DNA of 64,000 nt, taken from NCBI RefSeq assembly GCF_017591425.1, contig NW_024467101.1:13280918-13344917 (forward strand), in the 5' to 3' direction. Source of the stretch: Ochotona curzoniae (Eukaryota; Chordata; Mammalia; Lagomorpha; Ochotonidae). Shown piece after piece: positions 34,061 to 44,917 of the stretch (position 1 is its first letter; the number at the start of each line of letters is the position of its first letter). The position numbers and the translations under genes were made by a program. The notes below the pieces were generated by a model. It was not told the origin of the DNA. It saw only the letters and a program-made list of their open reading frames with translations, and did not search any database.

Positions 34061-34599
34061 ATGAGAAAAGAGAACCTGCGTAGATGTTTGAGGTGTTCGC
34101 CTCTCAGGGCCACCGACCCACCGGCCATTTCCGGTTGTGAGGCAACCGGGTGGATGGTTCTGGAAAGCCCAGGGACAGCCGAGATTGGGTTCCACAAGTT
34201 AAAACTTAAGTGTCCACTCCCTCCTTGAGGAAGGATAAGAAAAGGGGGTGTAGTGTCCTTTGGGGGCGCTCTTTTTATCCCCGCCTGGTGAGCTTCGTTT
34301 CATCTCAGCCTGGGTCATTTCTGGAAGCTTCAGGAACTTAACGTTTCTTCCTCAACTAGGACAGCTCATTTGCCGCACAGGGTGTCCACAGCATCAGAGC
34401 TGGCGGACTCCTGGCCTGGTCACCCCTGGTAGGGTGGGACAAGAGACCTGAGGTCTCCAAGCTTCAGGAACCTCATCTTTCAAAGGAAATGATGGGGCTG
34501 TGGGACTTGAGAGCCAGTCTTGTAAAATGCTGCCTGCAGAACAGTTACTGAATATGCGTTCGGGAATATTTGCCTAAGGGGTAAAAGATGCTTTTTTTT

Positions 34600-34923
34600 T
34601 TTAATTGCTTTTTTTAAAAAAAGACATATATTTTTATTGGAAAGTCAGATTACAGAGAGACAGAAAGATCTTCCGTCTGTTGGTTCAGTCCCCAAGTAGC
34701 CACAACGGGTCGGTGCTAAGCCAATCTGAAACCAGGAGTTTATTCCAGGTCTCCCACGCGGGTGCAGGGTCCCAAAGCTTTGGGCCATCCTCCGCTGCTT
34801 TCCTAGGTCACAAAGCAGGGAGCTGGATGGGAAGTGGACCAGCTGGGATATGGACTGGCGTCTATATGGGATCCCAGCAGGTACAAGGCAGGGACTTTAA
34901 CCACTAGGCTACCACGCCAGGCC
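34600..34923 (-). repeat. C-SINE, full length
   Basis: From TTTTTATTGGAAAGTCAGAT to GGCTACCACGCCAGGCCC. Confidence 0.9.
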
Positions 34924-34999
34924 CTTAATTCACTTTTTAACACTGTATCATACTAAGACTTGTTCTAGCAGTTTTTCATAATTGAAACAACAGATTTTT

Positions 35000-35217
35000 A
35001 AAATAAGATTTATTTGGGGTCCTGTGAGATAGCTCAGTTGGCTAACTGACCTCCAAGCGTGAGCTGTGTTCCCCCACATGGGCGACAGGGACTCAAGTAT
35101 TTGGGCCATCATTAATTGCTTTCCCAGGTGGATTAGCAGAGAGCTGGATCTGAGGCAGAGAGGTTGGGCTGCCAGTATCACAAGTGACAACTCACGGAGC
35201 TACAACATTAGCCCTTG
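35000..35217. repeat. C-SINE-related composite fragment
   Basis: AAGATTTATTTG runs into GGTCCTGTGAGATAGCTCAG and then into an antisense-like body (CACATGGGCGACAGGGACTC, GGATTAGCAGAGAGCTGGAT). It may be two fused fragments or a variant head. Confidence 0.45.
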
Positions 35218-35255
35218 TGATTTTTTTCTGTGTTGTGTGTGTGTGTTTTAAACAG

Positions 35256-35360
35256 ATGCAGGAAGTGGAAATGATAACTCTGAGGAAAATCATGGTGAAG
35301 TCTAGATTAAGGAGTTTTCATCCAGGGATAAAAGGCTTCCTGTCCCTCTTACCGCAGTGT
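35256..35360 (+). other. Exon-like segment of unknown gene
   Basis: A 105-nt open segment lies between a pyrimidine-rich, GT-rich tract ending TTTTAAACAG and the donor GTAAGTATG. It is exactly 35 codons, opens with ATG and reads MQEVEMITLRKIMVKSRLRS, then FHPGIKGFLSLLPQC. No homology recognised. It lies 1.2 kb downstream of the orphan CpG-rich block on the + strand. It could be chance, since an old MIR follows immediately. Confidence 0.3.
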
Positions 35361-35384
35361 GTAAGTATGTGGCTGGAACCAGCT

Positions 35385-35545
35385 TAGTATGTGCCAAGCA
35401 TTGTTGCCATGAACTTTACCTATGTTATCGTGTAATCTCAAAACAGCCGAGGTGGTAGTATCCTCATTTATAGAGAAAGAGTTTGAAGATTAAATGACTC
35501 ACCCAAATCGTCCTAACTGGAACTGAAATGCAAGTCACACTACCC
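35385..35545 (-). repeat. MIR remnant
   Basis: GAGGTGGTAGTATCCTCATT, then TAAATGACTCACCCAAATCG. Confidence 0.7.
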
Positions 35546-35779
35546 TAAGTTTTAATTTTATGTTACCTTTCTTTTCTGAGAAATTGAGGGGAAAAGGTAC
35601 TCTGCCTTAAATTTTTTTTTCCTTTATAAAATTTTGCTTTGTAGCATTAAGGAAGAAATCTGGCTTCTACAGCTTTGAGTTTCTGCAAGGATAACATAGC
35701 TGAAGTGAATTTTTCCATCTGACTAGCCCCTGGGAGAGTTAGACAGTAAGGTGACCCAACTCATCCTAGTTTATGTTTT

Positions 35780-37027
35780 TTAGAAATTTATTTATTTTTA
35801 TTGCAAAGTCAGATATATATCGAGAGAGGAGGAAAGACCGAGAGAAATATCTTCCATCCAATGATTCACTCCCCACTCCCCCAGTGGCCACAATAGCTGG
35901 AGCTGAGCCGATCTGAAGCTAGGAGCCAGTAGCTTCTTCGCAGTCTCCCAAGCAAGTGCAGGGTTCCAAGGTTTTGCGGCCATCCTCAGCTGCTCTTCCA
36001 GGCCACAAGCAGGGAGCTGAAAGGGAAGTGGAGCATCCGGGATAGGAGCCAGTACCCATATGCTGTCCCAGCACAGCAAGGTGAGAACTTTAGACACCAG
36101 CTGTTGTGCCAGGCAACATTTGGAATTTTATAAAATGTTAATTAGGGTGATAAAGAATTCATATTTGTTAGTTCTGCTCAAATGCCCAAAGTAGCCAGGG
36201 CCATACTGAAGCTGGAAACCATAAATTCAGTCCAGATCTCCCATGGGGTTGGCAGGAACCCCAAAACTCCCAGGCCAGGCATGAGCAGGAAATAAATTCA
36301 GGAGCTGGGACTGACTGCGACCCAGGCATTCTCCCATATGAAACATGGATGCTTTAACCACTAGCCCAAACACCTGCCCAAATGACCCAGGTTTTTTTTT
36401 TTTTAAGATATATATATATTTTTTTTATCATAAAATCAGATATACAGAGACAGAGAGGAAGATCCTCCATCTGATGTTCATTCCCCAAGTGACCACAACG
36501 GCCAGTGCCGCACCGATCTGAAGCCAGGAGCCAGGAACCTTCTCCAGATCTCCCATTTGGGTGCAGGGTCCCAAGGCTTTGGCCCATCCTCGACTGCTTT
36601 CCCAGGCAACAAGCAGGGAGCAGGATGGGAAGTGGAGCTGCCGGGATTAGAACTGGCACCCAAATGGGATCCCGGTGTGTTCAAGGTGAGGGCTTTAGCC
36701 ACTAGGCCACGGCGCCAGGCCCTGACCCAGTTTTTGTTGTTGTTTTTAAATGAAGAGACTTGTTTGAAAGGTATCATGAGAGAGCTCTCCATTTGCTGGC
36801 TTATTCCCTAAATGGCTGCAACTTCCCAGGGATTGGCCCATGTTAAACTCAGGGACTCTGAGTCTCAGGGATTCTGGGCGACAGCTTCCCAAGTACTTGA
36901 ACCATTGTGTATTGCTTTCCCAGGAGCATTAGCAAAGAGCTAAAATGGAACTGGAGCAGCCAGGACTCCCAACAGGATGCCTGTGTTGCGGGTGGCAGTT
37001 CACCTGCAGTGCCATGACACAAGCCCC
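35780..37027 (-). repeat. Run of four antisense C-SINE copies
   Basis: About 35780-36116 (good), 36165-36375 (decayed), 36395-36722 (good; ends GGCCACGGCGCCAGGCCC) and 36755-37027 (decayed). Good and decayed copies alternate, showing insertion at different times. Confidence 0.8.
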
Positions 37028-37211
37028 AGACCCAGATTGTAACAGTTACTGGTGCTGACTAGGGATAATTGGGAAATCTAATTTAAAGCACCCTAGGATC
37101 CCCGTCTGCCAAAATTGCTGGAGTAAAATTTACAGCCTTGCTCCTCTATGTGATTACTGTTGCACCTGTAGTTGCACAAAGAAAGAAATCTGATTTAAAG
37201 ATTGTGGGTAA

Positions 37212-37513
37212 TGGGTCTGGTGCAGTAGCCTAGTGTCTAAATAACTTACTTTGCACATGCCAGGATCCCATATGGATGCCAGTTCATGTCCCAGTGGCAC
37301 ACTTCCTATCCAGCTCCCTGCTTGTGGCCTGGGAAGGCAGCCAAGGACGGCCCAAGGCTTTGAGACCCAGAGGAAGCTCCTGGCTCATGGCTTCGAATTG
37401 GCTCAGCTCCAACCATTGCAGCCACTTGGGGAATGAATCAGTAGACGATCTTCCTCTGTGTCTCCTCTGTACTCTGTGTATCTGACTTTCTAATAAAAAA
37501 TAAATTTAAAAAA
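37212..37513 (+). repeat. C-SINE copy
   Basis: GGGTCTGGTGCAGTAGCCTA head, ACTTTCTAATAAAAAATAAA tail; short internal deletion around GAGACCCAGAGGAAG. Confidence 0.85.
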
Positions 37514-37529
37514 GATCATGGGTTATCCC

Positions 37530-38390
37530 AGTTAACTGAAATTTGCTCCCAGGGGAGGTTCAGGGGGAGCTTCTGTTGCCTGCCCCGATTTAGAACAACA
37601 GGCTGTGACTCGTGTGCTGCACTCTGCAGTGTGCGCTGACTCTCTGGCTAAAGCAGTGAGCCAACAAGTCTAGCTCCTCTGCTCAGCAAAAACAAATCAA
37701 TGAAAGGAACTGAGGAGTTAGCCGTTTCCTCTCTAGAAACCACATTCAAAAAGCAAGTGTCTCATTTTGACAACTGAAATCAAATAAAAATTCTTAGAGT
37801 GTAATCATGAAGACCGTTGTCTTTTAGCTGGTTAAAATACACAGCCATTGGTGTGTCCTTTTCAAATGATTCCTTTATTCCTTGGTTAATAAAGCACTGT
37901 TTCATACCACTGCTCATCTTTTCAAAGAAAATCAAAGTGGTTCAGTTAAACCCACTTAGCCATTTGGAATTATAAATTAAGTCAACTCCCCTGGGTTAGC
38001 ACTCCAGAGACCAGCGTGGCCTGCTCATTTCCCAGTCCGTGTCTTCTGCCAGGCGACGTAACAAGGACATTTCTGCATTTTCCCCACGAGGAGCAGCTGC
38101 TCCTCTGAAGTGGTCTCGGGAGGCGGGTCTCAGCCTGCAGATGACCTCTTGGCTTGAAACCTGCCTGGCAGGGAGGCGTTGGTGTGCTGCCCTCCCGGCC
38201 TCAGGGAGCTTCATTCCTAAACGGGAGGAGTTTGTAGGGATCTGAACAGAAACGAAAGGAGTTAATGCCGTGACGGGCTGGAAGCAAGGTAAAGGGAATG
38301 AATGTTGGTGCACAGTGGGCCAAGCCACTGCTGGGGACACGGACATCCCAGAATGAAGTGCATGGGTGTTGAGTTCTACCTCTGCTTCCC
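37530..38390. other. Intergenic stretch, no gene seen
   Basis: Unique-looking sequence without a CpG cluster. Short open frames on either strand have no recognisable domain and no paired splice sites. Confidence 0.4.
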
Positions 38391-38394
38391 TTTT

Positions 38395-38605
38395 GGCTTC
38401 CTGCTAATGCCCTTGGGTGGCAGCAGATGAGGACCCGTCTAGGTACCCACCACCCACGTGGAGACCCAGACGACAGGACTTCTGGCTCCTGGCTTCAGCT
38501 TGCTCCAGTCCCAGCTGATATGGGCATTTAAAGAGTGAATTCAGCAGATGGAAGACCTCTCCTTATTGCTCTGCCTTTCAAATAAACACATACATCTATA
38601 TGAGG
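38395..38605 (+). repeat. C-SINE, decayed copy
   Basis: Retains GACTTCTGGCTCCTGGCTTC and the tail GCCTTTCAAATAAACACAT. Confidence 0.65.
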
Positions 38606-39079
38606 AAGGAAATGTGAACAGCTGCCTTCCACGCAGAAATCCGTAGCACTTAGGACATGGAAGGATGCCCACTACTACTCAGTGCCTGAACACAGAATGT
38701 AATAAAACACCAAGTACACCTCAACTCTACTTCTGCTATTAGACCAGAATGTTACATTTTGGGTATCTCAGTGGTGAGGTTATATATATATATTTTCTGT
38801 GTCATCTCACCTTTCTGTGATAATTTGTATTATTCTAGGGATATGAGACTTAGAAGTGCATCATTAAGTGGTTGTGCAACCAGGACTTCTTGGGTGCTGG
38901 CAGTGTCTGTTTCATCTGGAAAAAGCTTAGTCTTTGTAAAGTCCACTTGTGACACGTGCACTTCTCTGTACTGTATGGTCTGTGTACCTAAAGCAGTTTT
39001 TAAAAGTGAATGTGCAAGAACTCTTATTGCTGGAGAAGACTGCAGAATGTTCCGCCACACTGGAAGACAGTTTGACGGA

Positions 39080-40120
39080 ATGATCATCAATCTGCTAGTT
39101 CACTCCCCAGATGACCACGATGGCCTGGGCTAGGCCAGGTCAAAGCCAGGAGCCAGGAATTCCATCCAGGTCTCCCACGTCGAGTGGCAGGTGCCCAAAA
39201 ATTTATACCATCTTCTGCAGCTTCCCAAACAAATTAACAGGAGGCTGGACCAAAAGTGAAACAGCCAGGACTTAAACCAGAGCGCATATGAAATGCCAGC
39301 ATTGTAAGTGGTGACATAACTTATGGTGCCACAATGCCAGACCCTTTAAATCTACTCTATAATAACATTAAAATATCAGGACAAAGTGTCTGAAAAAGCA
39401 GTGATGACAGGGAGATAATTTTTTTTCAACTCAGAAACAACCTTGTGACCAGTTATGTGCCAGTGTTGGCTTTAAACATTTAAAACATTTTTATTTTTAT
39501 TTTATTTTTATTGCAAAGTCAGATATACAGAGAGGAGGAGAGACAGGAAGATCTTCCGTCCGGTGATTCACTCCCCAAGTGACCACAACAGCCGGTGCTG
39601 TGTCGATCCGAAGCCAGGATCCAGGAACTTCTTCCAGGTCTCCCACATGGATGCAGGGTCCCAAGGCTTTGGGCCATCCTAGACTGCTTTTCCAGGCCAC
39701 AATCAGGGAGCTGGATGGGAATTGGGACTGCCAGGATTAGAACTGGGACCCAAATGGGATCCCAGTGCGTTCAAGGCGAGGACTTCAGCTGCTAGGCCAC
39801 CACGCCAGGCCCAAAATATTTTTATTTTTATTTGAAAAGCAGTGACAAAGGGAGAGAGAGATCTTCCATCCACTGATTTGACTTCTCAAATGACTGCAGT
39901 AGCTAAACCCGGGCAGGCTGAAGCCAGGAGCCAGGACGCTCCTTCCAGGTCTCCCAGGAGGGAGGCAGGGAGCCAGGGTCTGTTGTTTGCTCTCCCAGCA
40001 TGTGCAGGAGCAGGAGGCTGGAGCAGAAGTGGAGCTGGGACGTGCTTCCAGGTACTCTTTCACAGACATGAGTGTCCCAAGCAGCAGGTAAAGCCATTGC
40101 GTCACAATGCCTGTCCTGGT
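39080..40120 (-). repeat. Three antisense C-SINE copies
   Basis: About 39080-39345 (old), 39485-39812 (good; ends GGCCACCACGCCAGGCCC) and 39815-40120 (old; tail TTTTTATTTGAAAAGCAGTG). Confidence 0.8.
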
Positions 40121-40124
40121 ACAG

Positions 40125-40262
40125 ATACTTGGGAAAATAGCTGGTCGCTCCTCAAAAGTTAAACACAGAGTTATCATGTGACCCCACAATTCTGCAACTA
40201 GGTATATATTCAACAACTAAAAACATACTTCTGCATAAAAACTTGTACTGTTGATTACTTCC
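40125..40262 (+). mobile_element. Old L1 3' fragment, part 1
   Basis: AGTTATCATGTGACCCCACA, then CAACTAGGTATATATTCAAC and ATAAAAACTTGTAC, typical of old L1 ORF2 3' ends. Continues after an inserted SIRT4-derived segment. Confidence 0.7.
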
Positions 40263-40264
40263 CA

Positions 40265-40440
40265 ATTCAAGGTTGTGTTGGGTAGCTTCTCCGAGGCTCT
40301 GAGGTTAAACCTGTAACCAGAGAGAATACACGTGAGAGCTCTCTAGATCTAGAAAAGATAAGCCAAATGGGGAACCTCTGGAACTCCCCATCCTGCGAAA
40401 GTGGCAGTTACTCCTCTGCCCACGTCACTTCCTGCAAAGA
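40265..40440 (-). pseudogene. Partial genomic copy of SIRT4 exon 3/intron 3/exon 4 junction
   Basis: Matches 41561-41763 along its length in the same orientation. Shared blocks include GGTAGCTTCT, AAACCTGTAACCAGAG versus AAACCTATAACCAGAG, CTCTCTAGATCT versus CTCTCTGGATCT, CCAAATGGGGAA, CTCCCCAT and CCTGCAAAGAT versus CCTGCAAGGAT. Because intron 3 is included, it is a DNA duplication, not a retrocopy. Both exon pieces are broken by indels. Confidence 0.75.
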
Positions 40441-41090
40441 TATGTATAGTAGCATTATTCTAATATCCAAAAACTGGATACAACTTAACTGATTGTTAAC
40501 TGATGGGTGTATAATATATTGTGTCATCTAGTGGATTATGGAAAAATAAAAAGGAATGTAGGGTCTGGCACCGTGGCCTAGCAGCTAAAGCCCTCACCTT
40601 GAACTCAAAGGGATCCCATATGGGTGCCAGTTCTAATCCCGGCAGCCCCACTTCCCATCCAGCTCCCTGCTTGTGGCCTGGGAAAGCAGTCAAGGATGGC
40701 TCAAGCCTTGGAACCCTGCACCCATGTGCGAGAGCTGGAGGAGGTTCCTGGCTCCTGGCTTTGGATCGGTGCAGCACTGGCCATTGTGGTCACTTGGGGA
40801 GTGAATCATCGAACAAAGATATTTCTCTGTCTTTCCTCCCCTCTCTATATATCTGACTTTGCAATAAAAATAAAGAAAATTTTAAAAAAGAAATGTAGTA
40901 CTCAAATATTTTAGAGTCTGGATGAACCTGGAATATACTGTGCGAAGTGCAGACACCAGACACAGGGCTCGCGTGCTTTATGAGTCCATAAGATGAGCTG
41001 TTGCAGGGCTGGGGGTGCGGAATGCCTGCCGCTGGGCACGGGCTCTCTCCCTGGGCTGGCGAACGTGTTCGTGAGTTAGTGCTGATCACC
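40441..41090 (+). mobile_element. Old L1 3' fragment, part 2 (interrupted by a C-SINE)
   Basis: Resumes with TATAGTAGCATTATTCTAAT, then ATATCCAAAAACTGGATACA and AAAAAGGAATGTAG. After the SINE it continues AGTCTGGATGAACCTGGAAT, then GACACCAGACACAGGGC. Confidence 0.7.
40562..40890 (+). repeat. C-SINE, full length, inside L1
   Basis: GGGTCTGGCACCGTGGCCTA head to TGCAATAAAAATAAAG tail. Flanking GGAATGTAG and GAAATGTAG form a target-site duplication. Confidence 0.92.
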
Positions 41091-41478
41091 GTATGACTTT
41101 GTGAGTGTAATAAAACCAGTCAGTTGTACCTATTTCAAGAGTAAGCCTTACGATATATGAATAACACCTCTTATGAAGCTGTTACTTTTTTAAAAACAGA
41201 AAAAAAGGGCAGATCCTAGAACACTTAATATTTTAAATATATATGTGCCGTGTCTAGAATTTGAAAACATTAGTCCTTCACACACTACAGCTTGATGTAC
41301 ATTAGGAAATCAGTTTGAATTCAGAGTGGCTACCCATTAAGAAGCCTAGGGCCCTCTCTGTTTTGTTAGAACACCCCACTACTCTGTCACATGGAACTGG
41401 AACCTGGGAAGGCATTTACCTTTAGCAGCAGATTTGCATTGAAAGGTCTTGTTGTGGATCAGGAACATCGGGCTGCGC

Positions 41479-41631
41479 TCAGTGCGGGTCTATTAAAGGC
41501 AGCAGTTGTCCACAGCGAGCATTCAGCTTTAGACATGCCAGGTCATCTGACCGTGTAGGCCCAATGTTCAGTATTGCGATTGGTAGCTTCTTGTCCTGAG
41601 CCGTGAGGATAAACCTATAACCAGAGTACAC
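41479..41631 (-). CDS. SIRT4: SIRT4 exon 4, C-terminus
   Basis: Acceptor CCTGGACAG. Encodes [20 protein letters not shown] through [12 protein letters not shown]. The intron before it is only 121 nt (41632-41752). A Trp that I recall in human (TAWEKK) is Gln here (TAQDKK). Confidence 0.96.
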   Translation of the reverse strand: MYSGYRFILTAQDKKLPIAILNIGPTRSDDLACLKLNARCGQLLPLIDPH

Positions 41632-43541
41632 CTGTCCAGGGAGAAGACGCATGTAACAGATCTCTCTGGATCTGGCAAAGGGCAAACCAAATGGGGAATC
41701 TCTAGGGCTCCCCATTCCCACCTAAGGGGCAGTTACCCCACTGACCAGTCACCTGCAAGGATGAGCCCACCACCAAGAGGGCATCAGCTTCTTTTACACG
41801 CCTGTGCACAAAATCAACTTTGTCAGGGTTTACAGTGTCCCCAAAGAAAACAACATCTGGTTTCAGAGGACCTCCACATCGGATGCAGGTCGGCACGTGG
41901 AAGCTCTGCACCTGCTCCTCGGAGAGAAAGACGTCACCATCAGGAGCCAGGCCGTGGGCCTCAGCACTCCATTGGGGGTTCAGGGCTTGGAAGCGCTCCT
42001 GCAGCAGCCCCCGGGGAGTCTGCTCACCACACTCCAAGCACAGGACCCTGAAACCGAAAAAGAACCAGCTACATAGGTTGCCTTAAAAAGCCTGCAGCTA
42101 CCAAGATGGTTCATACCCAACCACTTTTCAGCTCCTCCATCACTGTTCTCTTCTCCTCACACAATTTTTCTGTTATCGAATTTGTACTTTCTGAAAGGCA
42201 GAGAGACAAAACAGATTTCCCACTCACTGGTTCATTTGCAAAATGTCTGCAACAGTCAAGGCTAGCCAGGCTGAAGCCAGGAGCTAGGAACTCAATCCAG
42301 GCCTCCCATGTGAGTGGAGCCGGCACCTGTGGCCGCCCAGGATGCCCAGGAGCAGAAAGCTGGAAACAGAAGTGGAGCCGGGACTCAAACCCAGGCACTC
42401 TGACATGTGATACAGCCAGTCCAAGTGCCATCTTAACTACAAATGCCCACACCGTCTCATCATTTTAGACATATTCCTCCAGGATACTACCCTGTTTCTC
42501 ACCTTCCTTTCAGTGCCAGCCTCGTAGAGTGAGTCCCTGGCTCTCCCCCAGCTGCTGCACTTGCCATCCAGCTCCCTGTTTGCGGCCTGGAAAAGCAGCA
42601 AAGGATGGCTCAAAACCTTGAGACCCTGCACATATGTGGGAGACTTGGAGGAAGCTTCTGACTCCTGGCTTCAAATCAGTTCAGCTCCAGCCATTGTATG
42701 GATGTGAACCAGCATGGAAGATCTCTTTGTCTTTCCTTCTCCCTATAAGTCTGATCTGCCTTCCCAATAAAAATAAATAAATCTTAAAACATAAATAACA
42801 GAAAAAGGACTGACACAGGATTACTCATGGGACAGAACTACAGTTCCCCAAAGTAGCAGCTCGCTCACAGATATGCTCTAGGGTTTTTTCCCCTTCCCCG
42901 TTCTCCACTCCCAATCCCTCACTGAGTTTACTGTAATCAACTCCAAAATAAACAACTTGCTCCCTAATCCTCTCAGAGTGAAACAAGACAACCATGACCA
43001 AGGCAGCTACTGTCCATGTTCTCATTTTTACGTTCAACCAGCACCTGTGCATGCATCCATGGAGCTCTGTCAGCCGCTGACTCCCTGCCTTGGTGTGCAA
43101 GGCATCCACATTCTGAGTCACCAACCAGTGCAGCTTGCCGAGCTTCTCCCAGTTGCTCAAAGCCCAGTGAGCAGGGTTTGGCTGGTGGGAAGAAAACTGA
43201 GGCCAGCCCACGAAGTTTCTGGCCCAGTACCGCTGGCGGACCGGAGCACTGCGTACAAAGTCGATGTGCTGGATAGGCCTCCGGTTGGTGCGTGCGTAGA
43301 GTCCCACCTTGTCGGACCGATAGTCTGGAATCCCCGACTCCGTGGAGATCCCTGCCCCGGTCATTACAAGGACTTTCTTGGAAAGGCTGACGAAGCGCTG
43401 TAACTCTCTGACCTGCTCAGGATCCACAGGAGGACTTGGAGGCACAAATAACTCGGCAGATACATGCGAACATGGCCGGCTGACATTGGTGACCCAAAGG
43501 CCTTTGCCTGAGCGGATGGTCAACCCACAGCTCACCCACAT
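41479..43541 (-). CDS. SIRT4: Sirtuin 4, mitochondrial NAD+-dependent acyl-lysine deacylase/ADP-ribosyltransferase, 314 aa
   Basis: Class II sirtuin of the mitochondrial matrix that restrains glutamate dehydrogenase, pyruvate dehydrogenase and leucine catabolism through NAD+-dependent removal of lipoyl, biotinyl and methylglutaryl-type acyl groups or ADP-ribosylation. Three coding exons on the minus strand join into 314 codons plus TGA, the human length. The N-terminus ([14 protein letters not shown], with basic residues and no acids before position 30) suits a presequence. NAD-binding motifs follow: [15 protein letters not shown] (62-76) and TQNVDALH (142-149), then catalytic His161 (ELHGC). 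Zinc-binding cysteines are Cys169/Cys172 (VLCLEC) and Cys220/Cys223 (PTCIRC). The fold ends with [21 protein letters not shown] and [11 protein letters not shown]. The start ATG lies one base after the acceptor, so exon 1 is non-coding. No frame damage. Confidence 0.97.
41753..42047 (-). CDS. SIRT4: SIRT4 exon 3, zinc module and Rossmann return
   Basis: Acceptor GGTTTCAG, donor GTGACT. Encodes [20 protein letters not shown] through LLVVGSSLQ (residues 166-264), with all four zinc cysteines. Confidence 0.96.
42190..42795. repeat. Two C-SINE copies in SIRT4 intron 2
   Basis: Old antisense copy at about 42190-42455 and 5'-truncated sense copy at about 42545-42795 (begins GCTGCACTTGCCATCCAGCT, ends AATAAAAATAAATAAATCTT). 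Confidence 0.8.
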
Positions 43542-43542
43542 T
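43045..43542 (-). CDS. SIRT4: SIRT4 first coding exon (exon 2)
   Basis: Acceptor TTTTTCTCTAG lies just before A-ATG; the coding part runs from 43541 to 43045. Encodes residues 1-165 and two bases of Arg166, with the Rossmann NAD site and catalytic His161. Donor GTGCTG is weak at +4 to +6. Confidence 0.95.
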
Positions 43543-43589
43543 CTAGAGAAAAAGAAACTTCAGGTCAACAACTGGTTTTATTAATTTTT

Positions 43590-44100
43590 TTAGGATTTAT
43601 TTTTTTTTTTAATTGGAAAGTCAGATTTACTCAGAGAAGGAGACAGAGAGAAAGGTCTTCTGTCTGCCAGCTCACTCCCCAGGTGGCTGCAATGGCTGGA
43701 GCTGAGCAGATCCGAAGCCAGGAACCAGCTTTTTCTGGTCACCCACACATTAGGGACTTAACCACTAGGCTACCGTGCTGGGCCTGGTTTTATTAATTTT
43801 TTTTTTTTAAGACTTACTAATTTCAAAGGCAGATGGAGAGAATCTTCATTCTACTGGTTCATTGCTCAAAGGCTACAATAGCCAGATGTGGTCCAGCAGA
43901 AGTCAGCAGCCAGGAACTCCATGGTCTCGCACATGTGTGGTAGGGGCCCAAGCAGGTGGACTCGGACCGTTAGTCCACTGCCTTCCCAGATACATTAGCA
44001 GGGAGCTGGATCAGAAGCAGAGTAGCCAGGATTCAATCAGTATTTCACTAAGGTGTGGTGACATTGGAAGTGATAGTTTAATGCCACAGCACCAGTCCCA
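43590..44100 (-). repeat. Two antisense C-SINE copies in SIRT4 intron 1
   Basis: About 43590-43785, with a large internal deletion (CACCCACACATTAGGGACTT), and about 43805-44100, an older full copy. Confidence 0.75.
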
Positions 44101-44126
44101 GGTACAGGTTTTAAACAATAAAGGTA

Positions 44127-44766
44127 GGGCCTGGCACAATGGCTAAGTGGCTAAATCCTTGCCTTGTGCGTGCCAGGATCCCATACGGGCACCAGTTCAT
44201 GTCCCTCCACTTCCCTTTCAGCTCTCTGCTAGAGGCCTAGGAAAGCAGTAGGGAAGGTGCCAGGCCTTGAGACCCTGTACTTGCATGGGAGCCCCAGAAG
44301 CAGCTCTGGCTTCGGATTGGCTCAGCTCCACTTCGAGTGACCCAGCAGATGGAAAATGTTTCTGTTTCTCCTTCTCTCTGTAAATCTGACTTTCTGATAA
44401 AAATAATTATTTTAAAAAAAGAAAAGACAGGGCCCAGCACGATAGTGTAGTGGTTAAAGTCCTTGCCCTGCATGCATGCCCAGGATCCCATTTGGGTGTG
44501 GGTTCTAATCCTGGCAGCTCCGCTTCCCATCCAGCTCCCTCCTTGTGGCCTGGGAAAGCAGTCTAGGACGGCCCAAAGCCTTGGGACCCTGCACTTGCAT
44601 GGGAGACGTGGAAGAAGTTCCTGGATCCTGGCTTCAGTTCAGCTCAGCTCCAGCCATTGTGGTCACTTGGGGAGTGAATCACCAGATGGAAGATCTTCCT
44701 CTCTGTCTCTCCTCCTCTCTGTATATCTGACTTTGCAATAAAAATAAATAAATCTTAAAAAAAAAA
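44127..44766 (+). repeat. Two tandem sense C-SINE copies in SIRT4 intron 1
   Basis: Head-to-tail copies at about 44127-44425 and 44429-44766. Both have A-rich tails; the second is closer to consensus (GGGCCCAGCACGATAGTGTA). Confidence 0.9.
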
Positions 44767-44885
44767 GACAGTAACACACAACAGCGTCTCCGGAAGCCTG
44801 ATTATATCATTGAGTCATGTTTTATTCACATGACTGCACCTACCTGTCTTCAGACTTATTTAAAAAGCAGAGTGGGGGTGGGGGG

Positions 44886-44917
44886 AGATCGCTTCTCGAC
44901 CTTTTGGCTAAGATCAA
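44886..44917 (+). pseudogene. U2 snRNA 5'-end fragment
   Basis: ATCGCTTCTCGACCTTTTGG followed by CTAAGATCAAGT matches the first 32 nt of U2 snRNA with one change (CTCGACC for CTCGGCC), then similarity stops. Lacks the branch-site-pairing region, Sm site and snRNA promoter. A truncated retropseudogene. Confidence 0.85.

Noticed and set aside
33800..34228. 142-codon plus-strand open frame overlapping the orphan CpG block
   Set aside because: Its ATG would sit among promoter motifs, upstream of the likely start site; the translation is Ala/Pro/Arg-rich as expected from composition. The promoter is kept as a finding, the protein is not.
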